From: Pseudomonadota bacterium
GTDB taxonomy: Bacteria; Pseudomonadota; Gammaproteobacteria; Acidithiobacillales; Acidithiobacillaceae
Direction: 5' to 3'
Assembly: GCA_021821885.1 (NCBI GenBank)
Contig: JAKARO010000004.1
Location: 1 to 64,000 of the forward strand
DNA length: 64,000 nt
Positions within the stretch are counted from its first letter, which is position 1; the number at the start of each line of letters is the position of its first letter. The notes beneath the pieces are model-generated. The model was not told the DNA's origin. It did no database searches and was given only the letters and a program-made list of their open reading frames with translations. A program made the translations under genes and the position numbers. Below, one piece after another: positions 47,785-58,717 of this stretch.

Positions 47785-48770
47785 AGGCCCTGGTCACAGG
47801 CGCGTCGGGTTTTGTGGGTGGCGCAGTTCTGCGTTTTCTGGCCGGCCAGGGTGTGGAGGCCAGGGTACTCGCGCGGCCCGGGGCAGATCCCGCAAACTGG
47901 GAATCCCTCCCGGTGGAAACTGTTTCGGGGGACCTGGAGGATGCGGAGAGTCTCCGTCGGGCCGTCCAAGGCTGCCGCTGGATTTTTCATGTGGCCGCCG
48001 ATTACCGTCTATGGGTCCCGGACCCGGTTCCGATGTACGCCAGCAACGTGGGCGGGACTGAACAGCTGATCCGGGCTGCCCTGGATGCAGGGGCCGAGCG
48101 TATCGTCTATACAAGCAGTGTGGCCGTTCTGGGCTTTTATGGGGATGGGCGGTCCAGCGACGAGAAGGCCCCGGCACGCCTTGAGGACATGATCGGGCAT
48201 TATAAACGTTCGAAATACCTGGCCGAGGAGCGGGTACGTAGCCTCTGCGAGAACGAGGGCGCGCCGGTGGTCATCGTCAATCCGTCTACACCCATTGGCC
48301 CGGCGGACCGCAAGCCCACTCCAACCGGACGTCTCGTCCGGGATGCCGCGGCAGGGAAGATACCTGCCTATGTGGATACGGGCCTGAACGTTGTCCATGT
48401 GGATGACGTGGCAGCAGGCCACTGGCTCGCCCTGCACAGGGGGCAGACCGGGCAGCGCTACATCCTGGGGGGGGACAATCTTCCTCTGTCTGCCATCCTG
48501 ACCCGGATTGCCGGCCTTACCGGCCACTCTTCTCCCCGGTGGCAAATTCCCCGGCGCTTCCTGTATCCCCTCGCTTGGGCGGGTGAACAATGGATCCGCT
48601 GGCGTGGATACGGCACGCCACTGGTCACCCTGGACGAACTGCGGATGGCCGCGCACCATATGTATTTTACTTCCGTCAAGGCAGAAAACGAACTGGGCTA
48701 TTCGCACCGGCCGGCGGAGGAGGCGCTGCGGGATGCGGTAGCCTGGTTTGCCGGGAATGGCTATTTTTAG
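47781..48770 (+). CDS. hpnA: HpnA, hopanoid-associated sugar epimerase
   Basis: A 329-residue extended short-chain dehydrogenase. The Rossmann loop is TGASGFVGGAVLRFL at the start and the catalytic YxxxK is in HYKRSKYLAEERV, with NPSTPIGPADRKPTPTGRLV following, a segment typical of HpnA. Its exact reaction in side-chain tailoring is not firmly known. ATG 47781 overlaps the hpnG stop (ATGA). It is 11 bases from hpnI. Confidence 0.92.
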   Translation: MKALVTGASGFVGGAVLRFLAGQGVEARVLARPGADPANWESLPVETVSGDLEDAESLRRAVQGCRWIFHVAADYRLWVPDPVPMYASNVGGTEQLIRAALDAGAERIVYTSSVAVLGFYGDGRSSDEKAPARLEDMIGHYKRSKYLAEERVRSLCENEGAPVVIVNPSTPIGPADRKPTPTGRLVRDAAAGKIPAYVDTGLNVVHVDDVAAGHWLALHRGQTGQRYILGGDNLPLSAILTRIAGLTGHSSPRWQIPRRFLYPLAWAGEQWIRWRGYGTPLVTLDELRMAAHHMYFTSVKAENELGYSHRPAEEALRDAVAWFAGNGYF

Positions 48771-48781
48771 GTCCCCGACGC

Positions 48782-49936
48782 ATGGGCTCACTGATTCTGC
48801 CATTGTTTGCAGGGCTGCTGCTTTCGGCCAGCGCAGTGTACTGGATTGCTGCCTGGCTGTGCGTGTGGCGCTGGCGGCCGCAGCTTGCAGACGACCAGAT
48901 CCAGGAGCCGGAAGCGGAAGCCCGCGCCTGGCCAGCGGTAACCCTGCTCAAACCGTTGCACGGAGCTGAGCCCGATCTGGAGAAGAATCTCCGATCCTTC
49001 TGCGAGCAGGATTACCCGCAATATGAAGTCCTCTGTGGTGTACAGCATGCTGGTGACCCTGCTATTTTCACTGTAGAAACCCTGCAGCAGCACCATCCGG
49101 AGTATCCCCTGCGCCTGATCGTGCATGATACCCATCTTGGACAGAATCCCAAGGTCAGCAACCTGGCCGGCATTTTCACCGAGGCCCGCTATCCGGTGCT
49201 GGTACTGAGTGATGCGGACATCCAGGTAGGGCGTGACTATCTGCGCAGTCTGGTTTCTGGTCTGGAGGTTCCCGGAGTAGGGGTGGTGACCTGCCTCTAC
49301 CGTGCAAGGACCCATGGTGGTTTCTGGTCCAGCCTCCTTGCGGCCCAGATCCAGGAAGCCTTTTTGCCCTCCGTCCTGCTGGCGGCCCGGATGGGTCCCC
49401 AGATCTACTGTGCAGGTGCGACGATTGCACTGCGAAGCAGTCTGCTGGAGCGCTGGGGGGGATTTGCCGCTATGGAGGATGTCTTGGCCGACGATTTTTT
49501 TATCGGCGCAAAGGCCAGAGAACTGGGTCTTTCGGTAATGCTCTCAAGGTATGTGGTCGATACGGCGGTTGAGGAGCCCGGTTTCAGGGATTTCTATGCC
49601 CATGCCCTGCGCTGGGCACGCACTACCCGGGCAGTCCGGCCGGGAGGGTATGCCCTGTCGTTCATTACCTTCCCTTTGCCGCTCGCGCTGTGCTGCGGGC
49701 CATTCCTTGGTTGGCGGGGCTGGCTGCTGGCGGGGCTGGCCCTAGGATTGCGGGTCATGTACCATAATACAATTGTGCGGAAACTGCGGTCGCCCGTTCC
49801 GCTGGCTGCGGCTGTCCTTGCGGATTTTTTGGGGATCTGGATCTGGGGACATGCGCAGCTGGCCGGCCGGGTAAGCTGGCGTGGACGCAGTTTTTCCATT
49901 GACGCCCTGGGGCGCATGCGAAATGGGGTAGAATGA
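48782..49936 (+). CDS. hpnI: HpnI, hopanoid glycosyltransferase
   Basis: A 384-residue GT2-family (ceramide glucosyltransferase-like) membrane enzyme with an N-terminal helix and two or three C-terminal helices. VTLLKPLHGAEPDLEKNLRSF, LVLSDADIQV (the DxD-type metal site) and ADDFFIGAKARELG are typical. HpnI is reported to add N-acetylglucosamine to bacteriohopanetetrol. ATG 48782 lies 11 bases after the hpnA stop. The gene overlaps hpnJ by four bases. Confidence 0.92.
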   Translation: MGSLILPLFAGLLLSASAVYWIAAWLCVWRWRPQLADDQIQEPEAEARAWPAVTLLKPLHGAEPDLEKNLRSFCEQDYPQYEVLCGVQHAGDPAIFTVETLQQHHPEYPLRLIVHDTHLGQNPKVSNLAGIFTEARYPVLVLSDADIQVGRDYLRSLVSGLEVPGVGVVTCLYRARTHGGFWSSLLAAQIQEAFLPSVLLAARMGPQIYCAGATIALRSSLLERWGGFAAMEDVLADDFFIGAKARELGLSVMLSRYVVDTAVEEPGFRDFYAHALRWARTTRAVRPGGYALSFITFPLPLALCCGPFLGWRGWLLAGLALGLRVMYHNTIVRKLRSPVPLAAAVLADFLGIWIWGHAQLAGRVSWRGRSFSIDALGRMRNGVE

Positions 49937-51363
49937 TGACCATGAAGACGTTGTTTCTGCAGGCTCCTTCTTTCGAGGGGTTCGATGGAGGGGCGGGATC
50001 CAGGTATCAGGCGAAGCGGGAAATCCGTTCCTTCTGGTTCCCTACCTGGCTGGCCCAGCCTGCAGCAATGGTTCCCGGAAGCCGTCTTCTGGATGCGCCG
50101 CCAGCCGATGTAAGCGTGGAAGAGACGCTCCATATCGCGGCTTCCTATGAGCTTTGCATCATCCACACGAGCACCCCTTCCTTTGCCTCGGATGTGCGGA
50201 TGGCGGAGATGCTGAAAGAGCATTATCCCTCCATGGTGATCGGCATGGTGGGAGCAAAGGTGGCGGTCGAGCCCGAGGATTCGCTGCTGGCGTCCCAGGC
50301 CATTGACTTTGTTGCCCGCGAGGAATTTGACTATACCATCCAGGAAATTGCCGAAGGGCGCAGTCTGGATTCCGTGGATGGCATTACCTATCGGGACGGA
50401 AAAGGAAAGGTGGTCCACAACCCGGACCGGGCCATGATCGAGGACATGGATTCACTGCCCTTCGTTTCGGAAGTCTACCATCGGGACCTGCGGGTAGAAG
50501 ACTATTTTATTGGCTACCTGAAGCACCCCTACATTTCTTTCTACACAGGCCGCGGGTGCCGCTCCCAGTGTACCTTCTGCCTGTGGCCACAGACAGTGGG
50601 CGGGCACCGCTACCGTACGCGCAGCCCGGCAAGTGTTATCGAGGAAGTCAAATACATCCAGAAGACCTTTCCCCAGGTGAAAGAAATTTTCTTCGACGAT
50701 GACACATTTACGGATGATCGTCCTAGGGCTGAAGAGATCGCCCGTGGTCTGGGCAGGCTTGGGGTGACCTGGTCGTGCAATGCCAAAGCAAACGTTCCGT
50801 ATGAAACCCTCAAGGTCCTCCGGGAGAATGGTCTGCGTCTCCTGCTGGTTGGCTATGAATCTGGAGACCAGCAGATTCTGAACAACATCAAAAAAGGGCT
50901 CAAGGTGGAAGCGGCGCGCAAGTTTACCGCAGACTGCCACCGACTGGGCATCAGCATTCATGGTACCTTTATTTTGGGGCTCCCTGGGGAAACCCGGGAA
51001 ACCATACAGAAGACTATCGAGTTTGCCAAGGAAATCAATCCCCATACCATCCAGGTCTCCCTCGCGGCACCCTATCCTGGTACCTATCTGTACAACCAGG
51101 CCAAGGAGCAGGGGTGGCTGACGGATGAGGACGAATCCCATCTGGTCAATGACCGGGGCGTCCAGATCAGTCCCATGAGCTACCCGCACCTGAATCATAC
51201 GGAAATTTTTGATTCGGTTGAGACAATGTATAAAAAATTCTACTTCCGCGCCGGCAAAATTGCGGAAATAACGGGTGAAATGCTGCGCAGCTCCCAGATG
51301 ATGAAGCGGCGCCTGCGGGAAGGGGTGGAATTCGTGCGGTTCCTGCGCCAGCGTCACGGTTGA
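49933..51363 (+). CDS. hpnJ: HpnJ, radical SAM enzyme for hopanoid cyclitol formation
   Basis: A 476-residue radical SAM protein with a B12-binding-like N-terminal domain (about 60-160). The [4Fe-4S] ligands are C209, C213 and C216 in GRGCRSQCTFC. EIFFDDDTFTDDRPRAEEI is a typical follow-on. HpnJ is linked to conversion of hopanoid glucosamine to the cyclitol ether. ATG 49933 overlaps the hpnI stop; ATG 49936 and 49942 are close alternatives. The stop overlaps the hpnK TTG. Confidence 0.93.
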   Translation: MMTMKTLFLQAPSFEGFDGGAGSRYQAKREIRSFWFPTWLAQPAAMVPGSRLLDAPPADVSVEETLHIAASYELCIIHTSTPSFASDVRMAEMLKEHYPSMVIGMVGAKVAVEPEDSLLASQAIDFVAREEFDYTIQEIAEGRSLDSVDGITYRDGKGKVVHNPDRAMIEDMDSLPFVSEVYHRDLRVEDYFIGYLKHPYISFYTGRGCRSQCTFCLWPQTVGGHRYRTRSPASVIEEVKYIQKTFPQVKEIFFDDDTFTDDRPRAEEIARGLGRLGVTWSCNAKANVPYETLKVLRENGLRLLLVGYESGDQQILNNIKKGLKVEAARKFTADCHRLGISIHGTFILGLPGETRETIQKTIEFAKEINPHTIQVSLAAPYPGTYLYNQAKEQGWLTDEDESHLVNDRGVQISPMSYPHLNHTEIFDSVETMYKKFYFRAGKIAEITGEMLRSSQMMKRRLREGVEFVRFLRQRHG

Positions 51364-52241
51364 GCAGCATCGTACCTGGGATACGGCGGCTTGTTTTTAA
51401 CGCCGATGATTTTGGACTTGATCCTGCGGTCAACGAAGCTGTGGAATCGGGCTTCTGCAATGGGGTTCTTACGAGTGCCAGCCTGATGCCTGGGGCACCG
51501 GCAGCCGCAGATGCGGTGCAGCGGGCCAGGAAGTTGCCCGGGCTAGCGGTGGGGCTGCACTTGACCCTTGTGGACGGTTCACCGGTGTTGCCACCCGACC
51601 GTGTACCAGCCCTTGTGGGCAGCGACGGACGTTTCGCCCCTGACCTGTGGAAGCGCAGTTTCCGGTATTTTTTTCTTCCCCAGGTGCGGCGGCAGCTGGA
51701 GGATGAGATTCGCGCCCAGTACGCGGCTTTTTCGGACACGGGGCTCCATCTCGATCATGCCAATGCCCACAAGCACCTGCACCTGCATCCCACGGTACTG
51801 GACCTGATGCTCCGGGTGGGCCGGGAGCATGGGCTCCGCGCGGTGCGTGTGCCCCGGGAGCCAGTTTCCCTGGCGAGGAAAATCGCCCCCATGGCCTGGA
51901 GTGCTGTGGTGGGGGCGGGGATGCTTTCTCCCTGGATAGGCCGAATGGCACGCCGCATCCGTGGGTATGGGCTGTTCAGCAATGATCTTTTGCTGGGGCT
52001 GCAGGCAACCGGCAGGATGGATCTGCCCCGCGTGCTGCGGATTCTCGCCCTGCTGCCTCCCGGAAGCACGACGGAAATCTATTTTCATCCGGCGGTTGAG
52101 CAGACGTCCTTTTTGCGCCAGCTAATGCCCGATTATAGCCCGGTAGCCGAGTGGCAGGCGCTCTGCAGTCCGGAACTGCGCGCTGCCCTGGAGAAGCAGG
52201 ATATCGAGGTGGGAAGTTACAGTGATTTTTCCCGGCGTTGA
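51360..52241 (+). CDS. hpnK: HpnK, hopanoid N-acetylglucosamine deacetylase
   Basis: A 293-residue ChbG/YdjC-family carbohydrate deacetylase. The metal- and acid/base residues lie in NADDFGLDPAVNEAV, LHLTLVDGSPV and LHLDHANAHKHLHLHPTVL. HpnK removes the acetyl group left by HpnI. The TTG start overlaps the hpnJ stop as TTGA and begins MSSIVPGIRRLVFNADDFG at the family's usual place. The end overlaps hpnN by 20 bases. Confidence 0.92.
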   Translation: MSSIVPGIRRLVFNADDFGLDPAVNEAVESGFCNGVLTSASLMPGAPAAADAVQRARKLPGLAVGLHLTLVDGSPVLPPDRVPALVGSDGRFAPDLWKRSFRYFFLPQVRRQLEDEIRAQYAAFSDTGLHLDHANAHKHLHLHPTVLDLMLRVGREHGLRAVRVPREPVSLARKIAPMAWSAVVGAGMLSPWIGRMARRIRGYGLFSNDLLLGLQATGRMDLPRVLRILALLPPGSTTEIYFHPAVEQTSFLRQLMPDYSPVAEWQALCSPELRAALEKQDIEVGSYSDFSRR

Positions 52242-54918
52242 ACGCTTTCTGGAGCGCCTTGGTAGGGTCTACCTCCAGCTGCTTGTCCGGATAGTAGATT
52301 TTTCTGTTACCCGTGCGAAAGTCACGGTGGGGCTGTTTCTGCTGCTGGTCCTGGGAGCCGGTTTTTATGCGTCCGGGCACTTTGCTGTGGATACCAATAC
52401 CAGCAATGTGCTGTCCCGGGATTTGCCCTTCCAGCAGCGGCAGATAGACTATAAAAAAGCTTTCCCCCAGGATCCGGAGAGCATTGTGGTCGTCCTCCAG
52501 GGCCGGGATGCGTCGGCTACTGATGCCGCAGTAGACAGGCTGGAAGTATGGCTGCGCGACCGCCCCGCGCTGTTCCGGGACGTTTATGTACCCGGAGGAG
52601 GGAGTTTTTTCCGCCGAAACGGGCTGCTGTATCTTTCTGTCGCCCAGGTCAAGGATTTTGCCAGCCGGATTACCCAGGCGCAGCCCCTGATCGCACGCCT
52701 GTCCGCGGATCCGAGTCTTGCGGGCCTGAGCGACCTCCTGAGCCAGGCAGTTCATCAGCGGCTTCAGGACGGTACCAGCATCCCAGGGCTGACGCCCATA
52801 TACAATGCTTTCACGCAAAGCATTGAAGCCCAGCTTGAGGGGCATTCATACCACGTATTCTGGGCGAGCCTTATGGCCGGTGGCTCAGCGCATCTGGGCC
52901 CCCAAAAGCGTTTTGTAATTATCGAGCCGGCACTGAATTATGGGTCTCTCCGGCCAGCGCAAAAAGCCATTCTGGCATTGCGCTCGGGATTGAAGCAGAT
53001 AGGGCTCGGTCCAGCGTCAGGGGTACAGGTTGGTATTACCGGACAGGCCGTTCTGGATTCGGAGCAGATGAAGACGGTCAGCCAAGGGGCCTTTTTTTCG
53101 TTGGCGCTGACCCTTGGGCTGGAAATCCTGCTGCTCGTCGTCTCACTCCGCACTGCCCGCCTGGTTATTGGCGTTCTGCTTAACCTTGTAGCTGGCATGG
53201 TTCTGACCGCCGCCTGGGCCCTGTTTTTTATCGGCCCCTTCAACCTGATCTCGATCGCTTTTGCCATTCTTTTTATTGGTCTTGGGGTGGATTTTGGCAT
53301 CCAGTTCGGTTTCCGGTTCCGGGAGGAACTTTTTAACGGTGCTGCCCATCGTGAAGCGCTGCGACGAGTGGCTAGGGGGATGGGGGGTGCTCTAACCCTC
53401 TCTGCAGTCTCTGCGGCCATCAGTTTTTATGCCTTTGTGCCCACCAGCTATGCAGGAATAGTGGATCTTGGTCTTGTGTCCGGGACGAGCATGCTGATCG
53501 CCCTTGTGCTTACCCTGACGCTGATGCCTGCCATCCTCACTCTCTGGCCCGTTTCTCCATCGGCCCTGAAACACGTTACCTTTCCCCACCTCCAGCATGC
53601 ACCGACCCTGGCCCGGCACCGGATCCACCGCTATGCCTATGTGGTCCTCGCCGGAGTGGGATTGCTCGCCATTCTTGCCGTTCCTGCGGCCTTGCGGGTG
53701 TCCTTTGATTTTAACCCACTCCACATGATTGACAGTCACGCGGAGGGTGTCCGGGTTTTCGAGTCCCTGCTGGGAAATCCGGATACTGCACCGTACCGTA
53801 TCGAGGTCCTGGCACCGGATCTTTCAGCGGCCGGAGCAGTCGCCCAGCGCCTCGAAAAACTGCCTTCTGTTTCCCGGGCTCTAACCTTGAAGAGTTATCT
53901 GCCCGTGCATCAGGGGGAGAAACTGGGGATCCTTGAGAATCTCCAGATTCTGGTTCCGCCTTTTTCCCTCCTGATGCCGGCCACCTTGGCGCCACCCAAA
54001 GCGGATACCCTGAAAAAGCTGGAGGCCTTGCAGAAAAGTCTGGCCCAGCTGGCCTCCATGGACAATTCCGGGCAAGGCAAGGCTGCAGGACGGCTGGCTG
54101 CAGCGCTGGCCCGGTTTTTTCCTGAAGCAGGAAGTAATTTTCAGGCAGTGGGGAAACTGCAGCAGTCGCTGCTGGGAACGCTGCCGGCAGAGCTGCGGCA
54201 GCTTGGGCAGGTCCTGATGGCTTCCAGGGTCACAATGGCGGATCTCCCCGAATCTCTGCGGAGCCGCTATGTAAATGCACAGGGACAGGCCAGGGTTGAG
54301 GTTTTCCCAAAGGAAAACCTGAGCAGCAATGTCCAGATGAAACGGTTCGTCAATTCCGTCCTGCAGGTGGAGCCGGACGCGGTAGGAACCCCGATTATGC
54401 TGGTCGAAGGCGGCGATGCCGTGCTGGCCTCTTTCCAGGAGGCCACCTATATCGCCCTTGTGGCCATTGGCCTGCTGCTCGTTCTGACCCTCCGCCGCTA
54501 CCGGGACATGCTTCTTGTTATGGCCCCCCTTCTTCTGGCGGCCCTTTTTACCGTTGCAGCCATGACCCTCCTGGGATTGCAGTTCAACCTGGGAAACATC
54601 ATTGTGCTGCCACTTCTGATCGGCCTTGGGGTTGCCTTTGGCATCTACATTGTGATCCGGTGGCGCAGCGGGATCGATGCGGCCCACCTTCTGCAGACAT
54701 CTACCCCCATGGCTGTCTTTTTCAGCGGGCTGACCACGCTTAGCGCTTTTGGCAGCATGGCGCTTTCCAGTGATCCTGGAATGTCTACCCTTGGAGAAGC
54801 CCTGAGCCTTTCCCTTGCCATAGTTCTGCTCTGTATTCTCGTAGTACTGCCCGCCCTGCTGCTGCTTTTTACCGAATCGCCCAAAGAAGATGGGGTTGCC
54901 CAAGATGAAGGCAGCTAG
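52222..54918 (+). CDS. hpnN: HpnN, RND-family hopanoid transporter
   Basis: An 898-residue MMPL/RND protein with twelve helices in two blocks (about 35-50 plus 285-450, and 470-490 plus 755-890) and two large periplasmic loops. IAFAILFIGLGVDFGIQFGFR and VLPLLIGLGVAFGIYIVIR are the paired RND helix-4 segments. HpnN moves hopanoids to the outer membrane in Rhodopseudomonas. GTG 52222 with GGGAAG upstream lies inside the hpnK end. The gene overlaps the next by 29 bases. Confidence 0.93.
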   Translation: MIFPGVERFLERLGRVYLQLLVRIVDFSVTRAKVTVGLFLLLVLGAGFYASGHFAVDTNTSNVLSRDLPFQQRQIDYKKAFPQDPESIVVVLQGRDASATDAAVDRLEVWLRDRPALFRDVYVPGGGSFFRRNGLLYLSVAQVKDFASRITQAQPLIARLSADPSLAGLSDLLSQAVHQRLQDGTSIPGLTPIYNAFTQSIEAQLEGHSYHVFWASLMAGGSAHLGPQKRFVIIEPALNYGSLRPAQKAILALRSGLKQIGLGPASGVQVGITGQAVLDSEQMKTVSQGAFFSLALTLGLEILLLVVSLRTARLVIGVLLNLVAGMVLTAAWALFFIGPFNLISIAFAILFIGLGVDFGIQFGFRFREELFNGAAHREALRRVARGMGGALTLSAVSAAISFYAFVPTSYAGIVDLGLVSGTSMLIALVLTLTLMPAILTLWPVSPSALKHVTFPHLQHAPTLARHRIHRYAYVVLAGVGLLAILAVPAALRVSFDFNPLHMIDSHAEGVRVFESLLGNPDTAPYRIEVLAPDLSAAGAVAQRLEKLPSVSRALTLKSYLPVHQGEKLGILENLQILVPPFSLLMPATLAPPKADTLKKLEALQKSLAQLASMDNSGQGKAAGRLAAALARFFPEAGSNFQAVGKLQQSLLGTLPAELRQLGQVLMASRVTMADLPESLRSRYVNAQGQARVEVFPKENLSSNVQMKRFVNSVLQVEPDAVGTPIMLVEGGDAVLASFQEATYIALVAIGLLLVLTLRRYRDMLLVMAPLLLAALFTVAAMTLLGLQFNLGNIIVLPLLIGLGVAFGIYIVIRWRSGIDAAHLLQTSTPMAVFFSGLTTLSAFGSMALSSDPGMSTLGEALSLSLAIVLLCILVVLPALLLLFTESPKEDGVAQDEGS

Positions 54919-55945
54919 ACTGTGGGTCTGGAAGCGCCACGAATTTTGGGTGGCCGTGATGCTCCTTATAGGGCTGGGATTTACCATTTTTCTTGTGGCA
55001 GACGAGGGGGCTGCGACCATTTTTGGTATGCTGGACAGGGGAGGGTGGTCTCTTCTGCTCCTGCTCCCGGTACATGTGCTGGTAATCTCATTGGATGCCG
55101 TCAGCTGGCGCTGGCTGCTGCAGGGACAGAGGCGCGTCAGGCTGCGTCTGCTTGTCTGGCTGGCGCTGCTCCGGGAAGCGATCAATGCCCTGCTTCCAGT
55201 AGCCCGTGTGGGGGGGGAGATTGTAGGTGCCCGCATGCTGGCCCGCGCTGGTGTTCCAGGGTATGTAGCAGGAGCCAGCATCATGGTTGAGGTCAGCCTG
55301 ACACTCCTGAGCCAGTTCCTGTTTACGCTTGTGGGCTTCATGATCCTGGTTTATGCAGTAGGAGACCGCCACCTCCAGGACGTTGTACTCCTTTTCCTGC
55401 TGTCCGTCCTGCCCCTGTTGGGTGTGTTCTTCTGGCTGCAGAAACGCTGGGGATTTTTCTACCTCCTGCAGCAGGGTCTGAAACGTGTCATGGGCGGCAC
55501 GGACTGGCTGCTTCTGCTTGGTGAACCCAGGCAGCTGGACCAGGAAATCCGGCGTATCTATAGGCGGAGATGGGGGCTCCTCTGGGCCAACTTCTGGCAG
55601 CTTGGCAGCCTGTTTGCCGGCGCTGTCGAGGTTTGGCTTACATTCCTGCTTCTCGGGCACCCGATACCGATTTGGGCCGCCGTGCTGATGGAAAGCCTGG
55701 GGCAGGCCCTGCGCAGTATGGCTTTCTTTATGCCCGCGGGGCTGGGCGTACAGGAGGGGGGGGTTGTCCTTTTTGGCAGTGCCATTGGGGTTGGGCCAGA
55801 TCTGGCCTTGGCCTTCTCTCTGGTGCGCAGGTTCCGCGAACTGGCTTTGGGGATTCCACTCCTCCTCCACTGGTATCTGTCAGAAGGGTACCATATCAGA
55901 ATGGAATGGCAGAAAAGCCGCTCCTCGAGGGAGAGGGTTGTATGA
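54890..55945 (+). CDS. hpnL: HpnL-like membrane protein
   Basis: A 351-residue protein with about eight membrane helices of the lysylphosphatidylglycerol synthase membrane-domain (UPF0104) type. [21 protein letters not shown] near residue 100 and [21 protein letters not shown] near 285 are the conserved loops of this family. In hopanoid clusters this type is named HpnL; its reaction is unknown. The start is ATG 54890 or 54905; both overlap hpnN. Its stop overlaps the ferritin-like gene in an ATGA. Confidence 0.75.
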   Translation: MGLPKMKAARLWVWKRHEFWVAVMLLIGLGFTIFLVADEGAATIFGMLDRGGWSLLLLLPVHVLVISLDAVSWRWLLQGQRRVRLRLLVWLALLREAINALLPVARVGGEIVGARMLARAGVPGYVAGASIMVEVSLTLLSQFLFTLVGFMILVYAVGDRHLQDVVLLFLLSVLPLLGVFFWLQKRWGFFYLLQQGLKRVMGGTDWLLLLGEPRQLDQEIRRIYRRRWGLLWANFWQLGSLFAGAVEVWLTFLLLGHPIPIWAAVLMESLGQALRSMAFFMPAGLGVQEGGVVLFGSAIGVGPDLALAFSLVRRFRELALGIPLLLHWYLSEGYHIRMEWQKSRSSRERVV

Positions 55946-56805
55946 ATGGGGGAGTGACGGAATCCTCGCCTCTGAATCCCCGGGATCCGGGGTATAGGGA
56001 CCGTTTCTGCAGTTTTTTTCATGAGACCCATATCGAATTCGATCCGCACGGGATCCAGTGGCCCGATCTGGATGCTGATGCCGAACGGCGCCTGAGATCC
56101 CTGCCATTCTGGGGGGAGGCGGTCGCAACGGAAAGTGTGACGGCGCGGATGGTGCAGCACATGGCGGCAAAGGAACCTGATCCGGTTGTGCGGGCAGCCA
56201 TTGCCCTGGACGGGCTGGAGGAAATGCGGCATGCAGAGCTGCTGCAGGCCCTTGTGAGCCACTATGGCATCAAGATTCCTCCTCTTCCAGAACCTCCGCC
56301 TATCCGGGATCCCTACTGGGAATTCCTGTTTACCGGGTATGGCGAGTGCCTAGATTCCTATTTTGCGTTTGGGCTGTTTGCCGCAGCCAGAAAATCGGGA
56401 TTTTTCCCTGCGGAACTGGTCGAAATTTTTGATTCTGTCATGCAGGAGGAGGCGCGTCATATCATTTTTTTCGTCAACTGGCTGGCCTGGTACCGGCAGC
56501 AGCTTCCGTGGTGGAAAAAAATCCGGCTGGAATTCCAACGGATCCAGGTGATTGCGATGCAGGCCTGGGCGCGGATCCGGACTGCCAGGGGTTTGGGCGG
56601 GCAGAAGGGAGAAAATTTTACGATGACCGGTCATGAGCAGGTTAGTCAGGAGATGACTCTCTCCGGGCTGCTGGCGCTCTGCCGGAAAGAGAATGACCGG
56701 CGCTTCTCGCTTTATGACCAGGAACTGCTGCGTCCAAAACTGGCACCACGCATTGCAAATTTCCTGCTGTTTTTCTTTTCCCGCAGGCGTGCAGCTAGGA
56801 CATGA
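55942..56805 (+). CDS. Ferritin-like diiron protein in the hopanoid operon
   Basis: A 287-residue protein with a four-helix core and a complete predicted diiron site: E64 in helix 1, E94-x2-H97 in helix 2, E135 in helix 3 and E170-x2-H173 in helix 4. This E/ExxH/E/ExxH pattern is that of ferritin-like oxygenases and desaturases rather than of iron-storage cages, which are much shorter. The rest of the protein is basic and aromatic-rich ([11 protein letters not shown]) with a hydrophobic end ([11 protein letters not shown]), which suggests membrane contact. ATG 55942 overlaps the hpnL stop. A tailoring oxidation of hopanoids is inference. Confidence 0.75.
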   Translation: MNGGVTESSPLNPRDPGYRDRFCSFFHETHIEFDPHGIQWPDLDADAERRLRSLPFWGEAVATESVTARMVQHMAAKEPDPVVRAAIALDGLEEMRHAELLQALVSHYGIKIPPLPEPPPIRDPYWEFLFTGYGECLDSYFAFGLFAAARKSGFFPAELVEIFDSVMQEEARHIIFFVNWLAWYRQQLPWWKKIRLEFQRIQVIAMQAWARIRTARGLGGQKGENFTMTGHEQVSQEMTLSGLLALCRKENDRRFSLYDQELLRPKLAPRIANFLLFFFSRRRAART

Positions 56806-56809
56806 CCAG

Positions 56810-56840
56810 TTGGTCTGCATACGGTACGGTATGTTATACT
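56810..56840 (+). promoter_or_regulatory. Possible internal promoter before hpnH
   Basis: TTGGTC at 56810-56815 and TATACT at 56835-56840 are 19 bases apart, a wide spacing. The 91-base gap is AT-rich and is the only gap of this size inside the hopanoid operon, so a separate start for hpnH-hpnM-mlaA is plausible. Confidence 0.3.
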
Positions 56841-56896
56841 TGTTAAAATTAGCATGAATACTGGTTCCCAGCGGACGAGTGAAGGAGTGACAATAG

Positions 56897-58000
<1,104 letters not shown>

Positions 58001-58018
58001 GCGGATGTTCTGCTGAAA

Positions 58019-58717
58019 ATGTCTGGAAAATCGAGCAAGAGTGGCTGGATGCTACGTGGAACAGGAAGCCTGAAGGCAGCAGTACTGCTTGCGGCCCTGG
58101 CACCGGTAGGATTTTATGCCGCCATAGAAACGCCAGCGGTGGGGCAGGTAGAAAAAAAAGCCCCGGCCCCGGCTGCTGCGGCGCCTGCTTCAGTCATCGG
58201 TACCCTGGACAGAGCTCTGCTTGAGGCTATGAAGAGCGGACAGAGGCTGGGATATGCAGGCCGCTATAAACGGCTTTCCCCCGTGCTCGACAGGGTTTTC
58301 AACTTCCCCCGCATTGCGCAGCTGACTCTGGGCAGTAACTGGGGACGCCTTGATCCCGGCCAGCAGAAGCAGTTTGTTACTGCCCTGCGCAACTATACGA
58401 TAGCAACATACGCCGGGCGCTTCGATGCGTATGCCGGAGAACGCTTTGCCATCACCGGAAGCCGCAGCTTGCAGCCCGGGACAGTAGGGGTGTTTACGAC
58501 ATTTACGGAGAAAAATGGCAAGATCCACAGGTTTGACTATCTCCTCCAGAAGCAGGGAAATGTCTGGCAAGTGATCAATGTGGTGGCCGATGGAGTGAGT
58601 GATCTTTCGCTCAAACGGGCTGAATATACGGATACACTCGAGAAAAAAGGATTTGGCGCGTTGCTGGCCCACCTCCAGAAGCAGATGGATGCCTACGCCT
58701 CAGGCAGGAAAAAATGA
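58019..58717 (+). CDS. hpnM: HpnM, MlaC/Ttg2D-like periplasmic lipid carrier
   Basis: A 232-residue protein with a signal-type N terminus (helix about 17-35), an Ala/Pro linker and an MlaC-type lipid-binding domain. RLSPVLDRVFNFPRIAQLTLGSNW and FDYLLQKQGNVWQVINVVADGVSDLSLKRAEY are family signatures. HpnM is thought to carry lipid across the periplasm for HpnN or the Mla pathway. The ATG at 58019 has a poor Shine-Dalgarno site. The end overlaps mlaA in an ATGA. Confidence 0.88.
   Translation: MSGKSSKSGWMLRGTGSLKAAVLLAALAPVGFYAAIETPAVGQVEKKAPAPAAAAPASVIGTLDRALLEAMKSGQRLGYAGRYKRLSPVLDRVFNFPRIAQLTLGSNWGRLDPGQQKQFVTALRNYTIATYAGRFDAYAGERFAITGSRSLQPGTVGVFTTFTEKNGKIHRFDYLLQKQGNVWQVINVVADGVSDLSLKRAEYTDTLEKKGFGALLAHLQKQMDAYASGRKK

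Noticed and set aside
53881-55341. 486-codon open frame on the minus strand
   Set aside because: It is opposite hpnN and hpnL and has a composition typical of an antisense frame.
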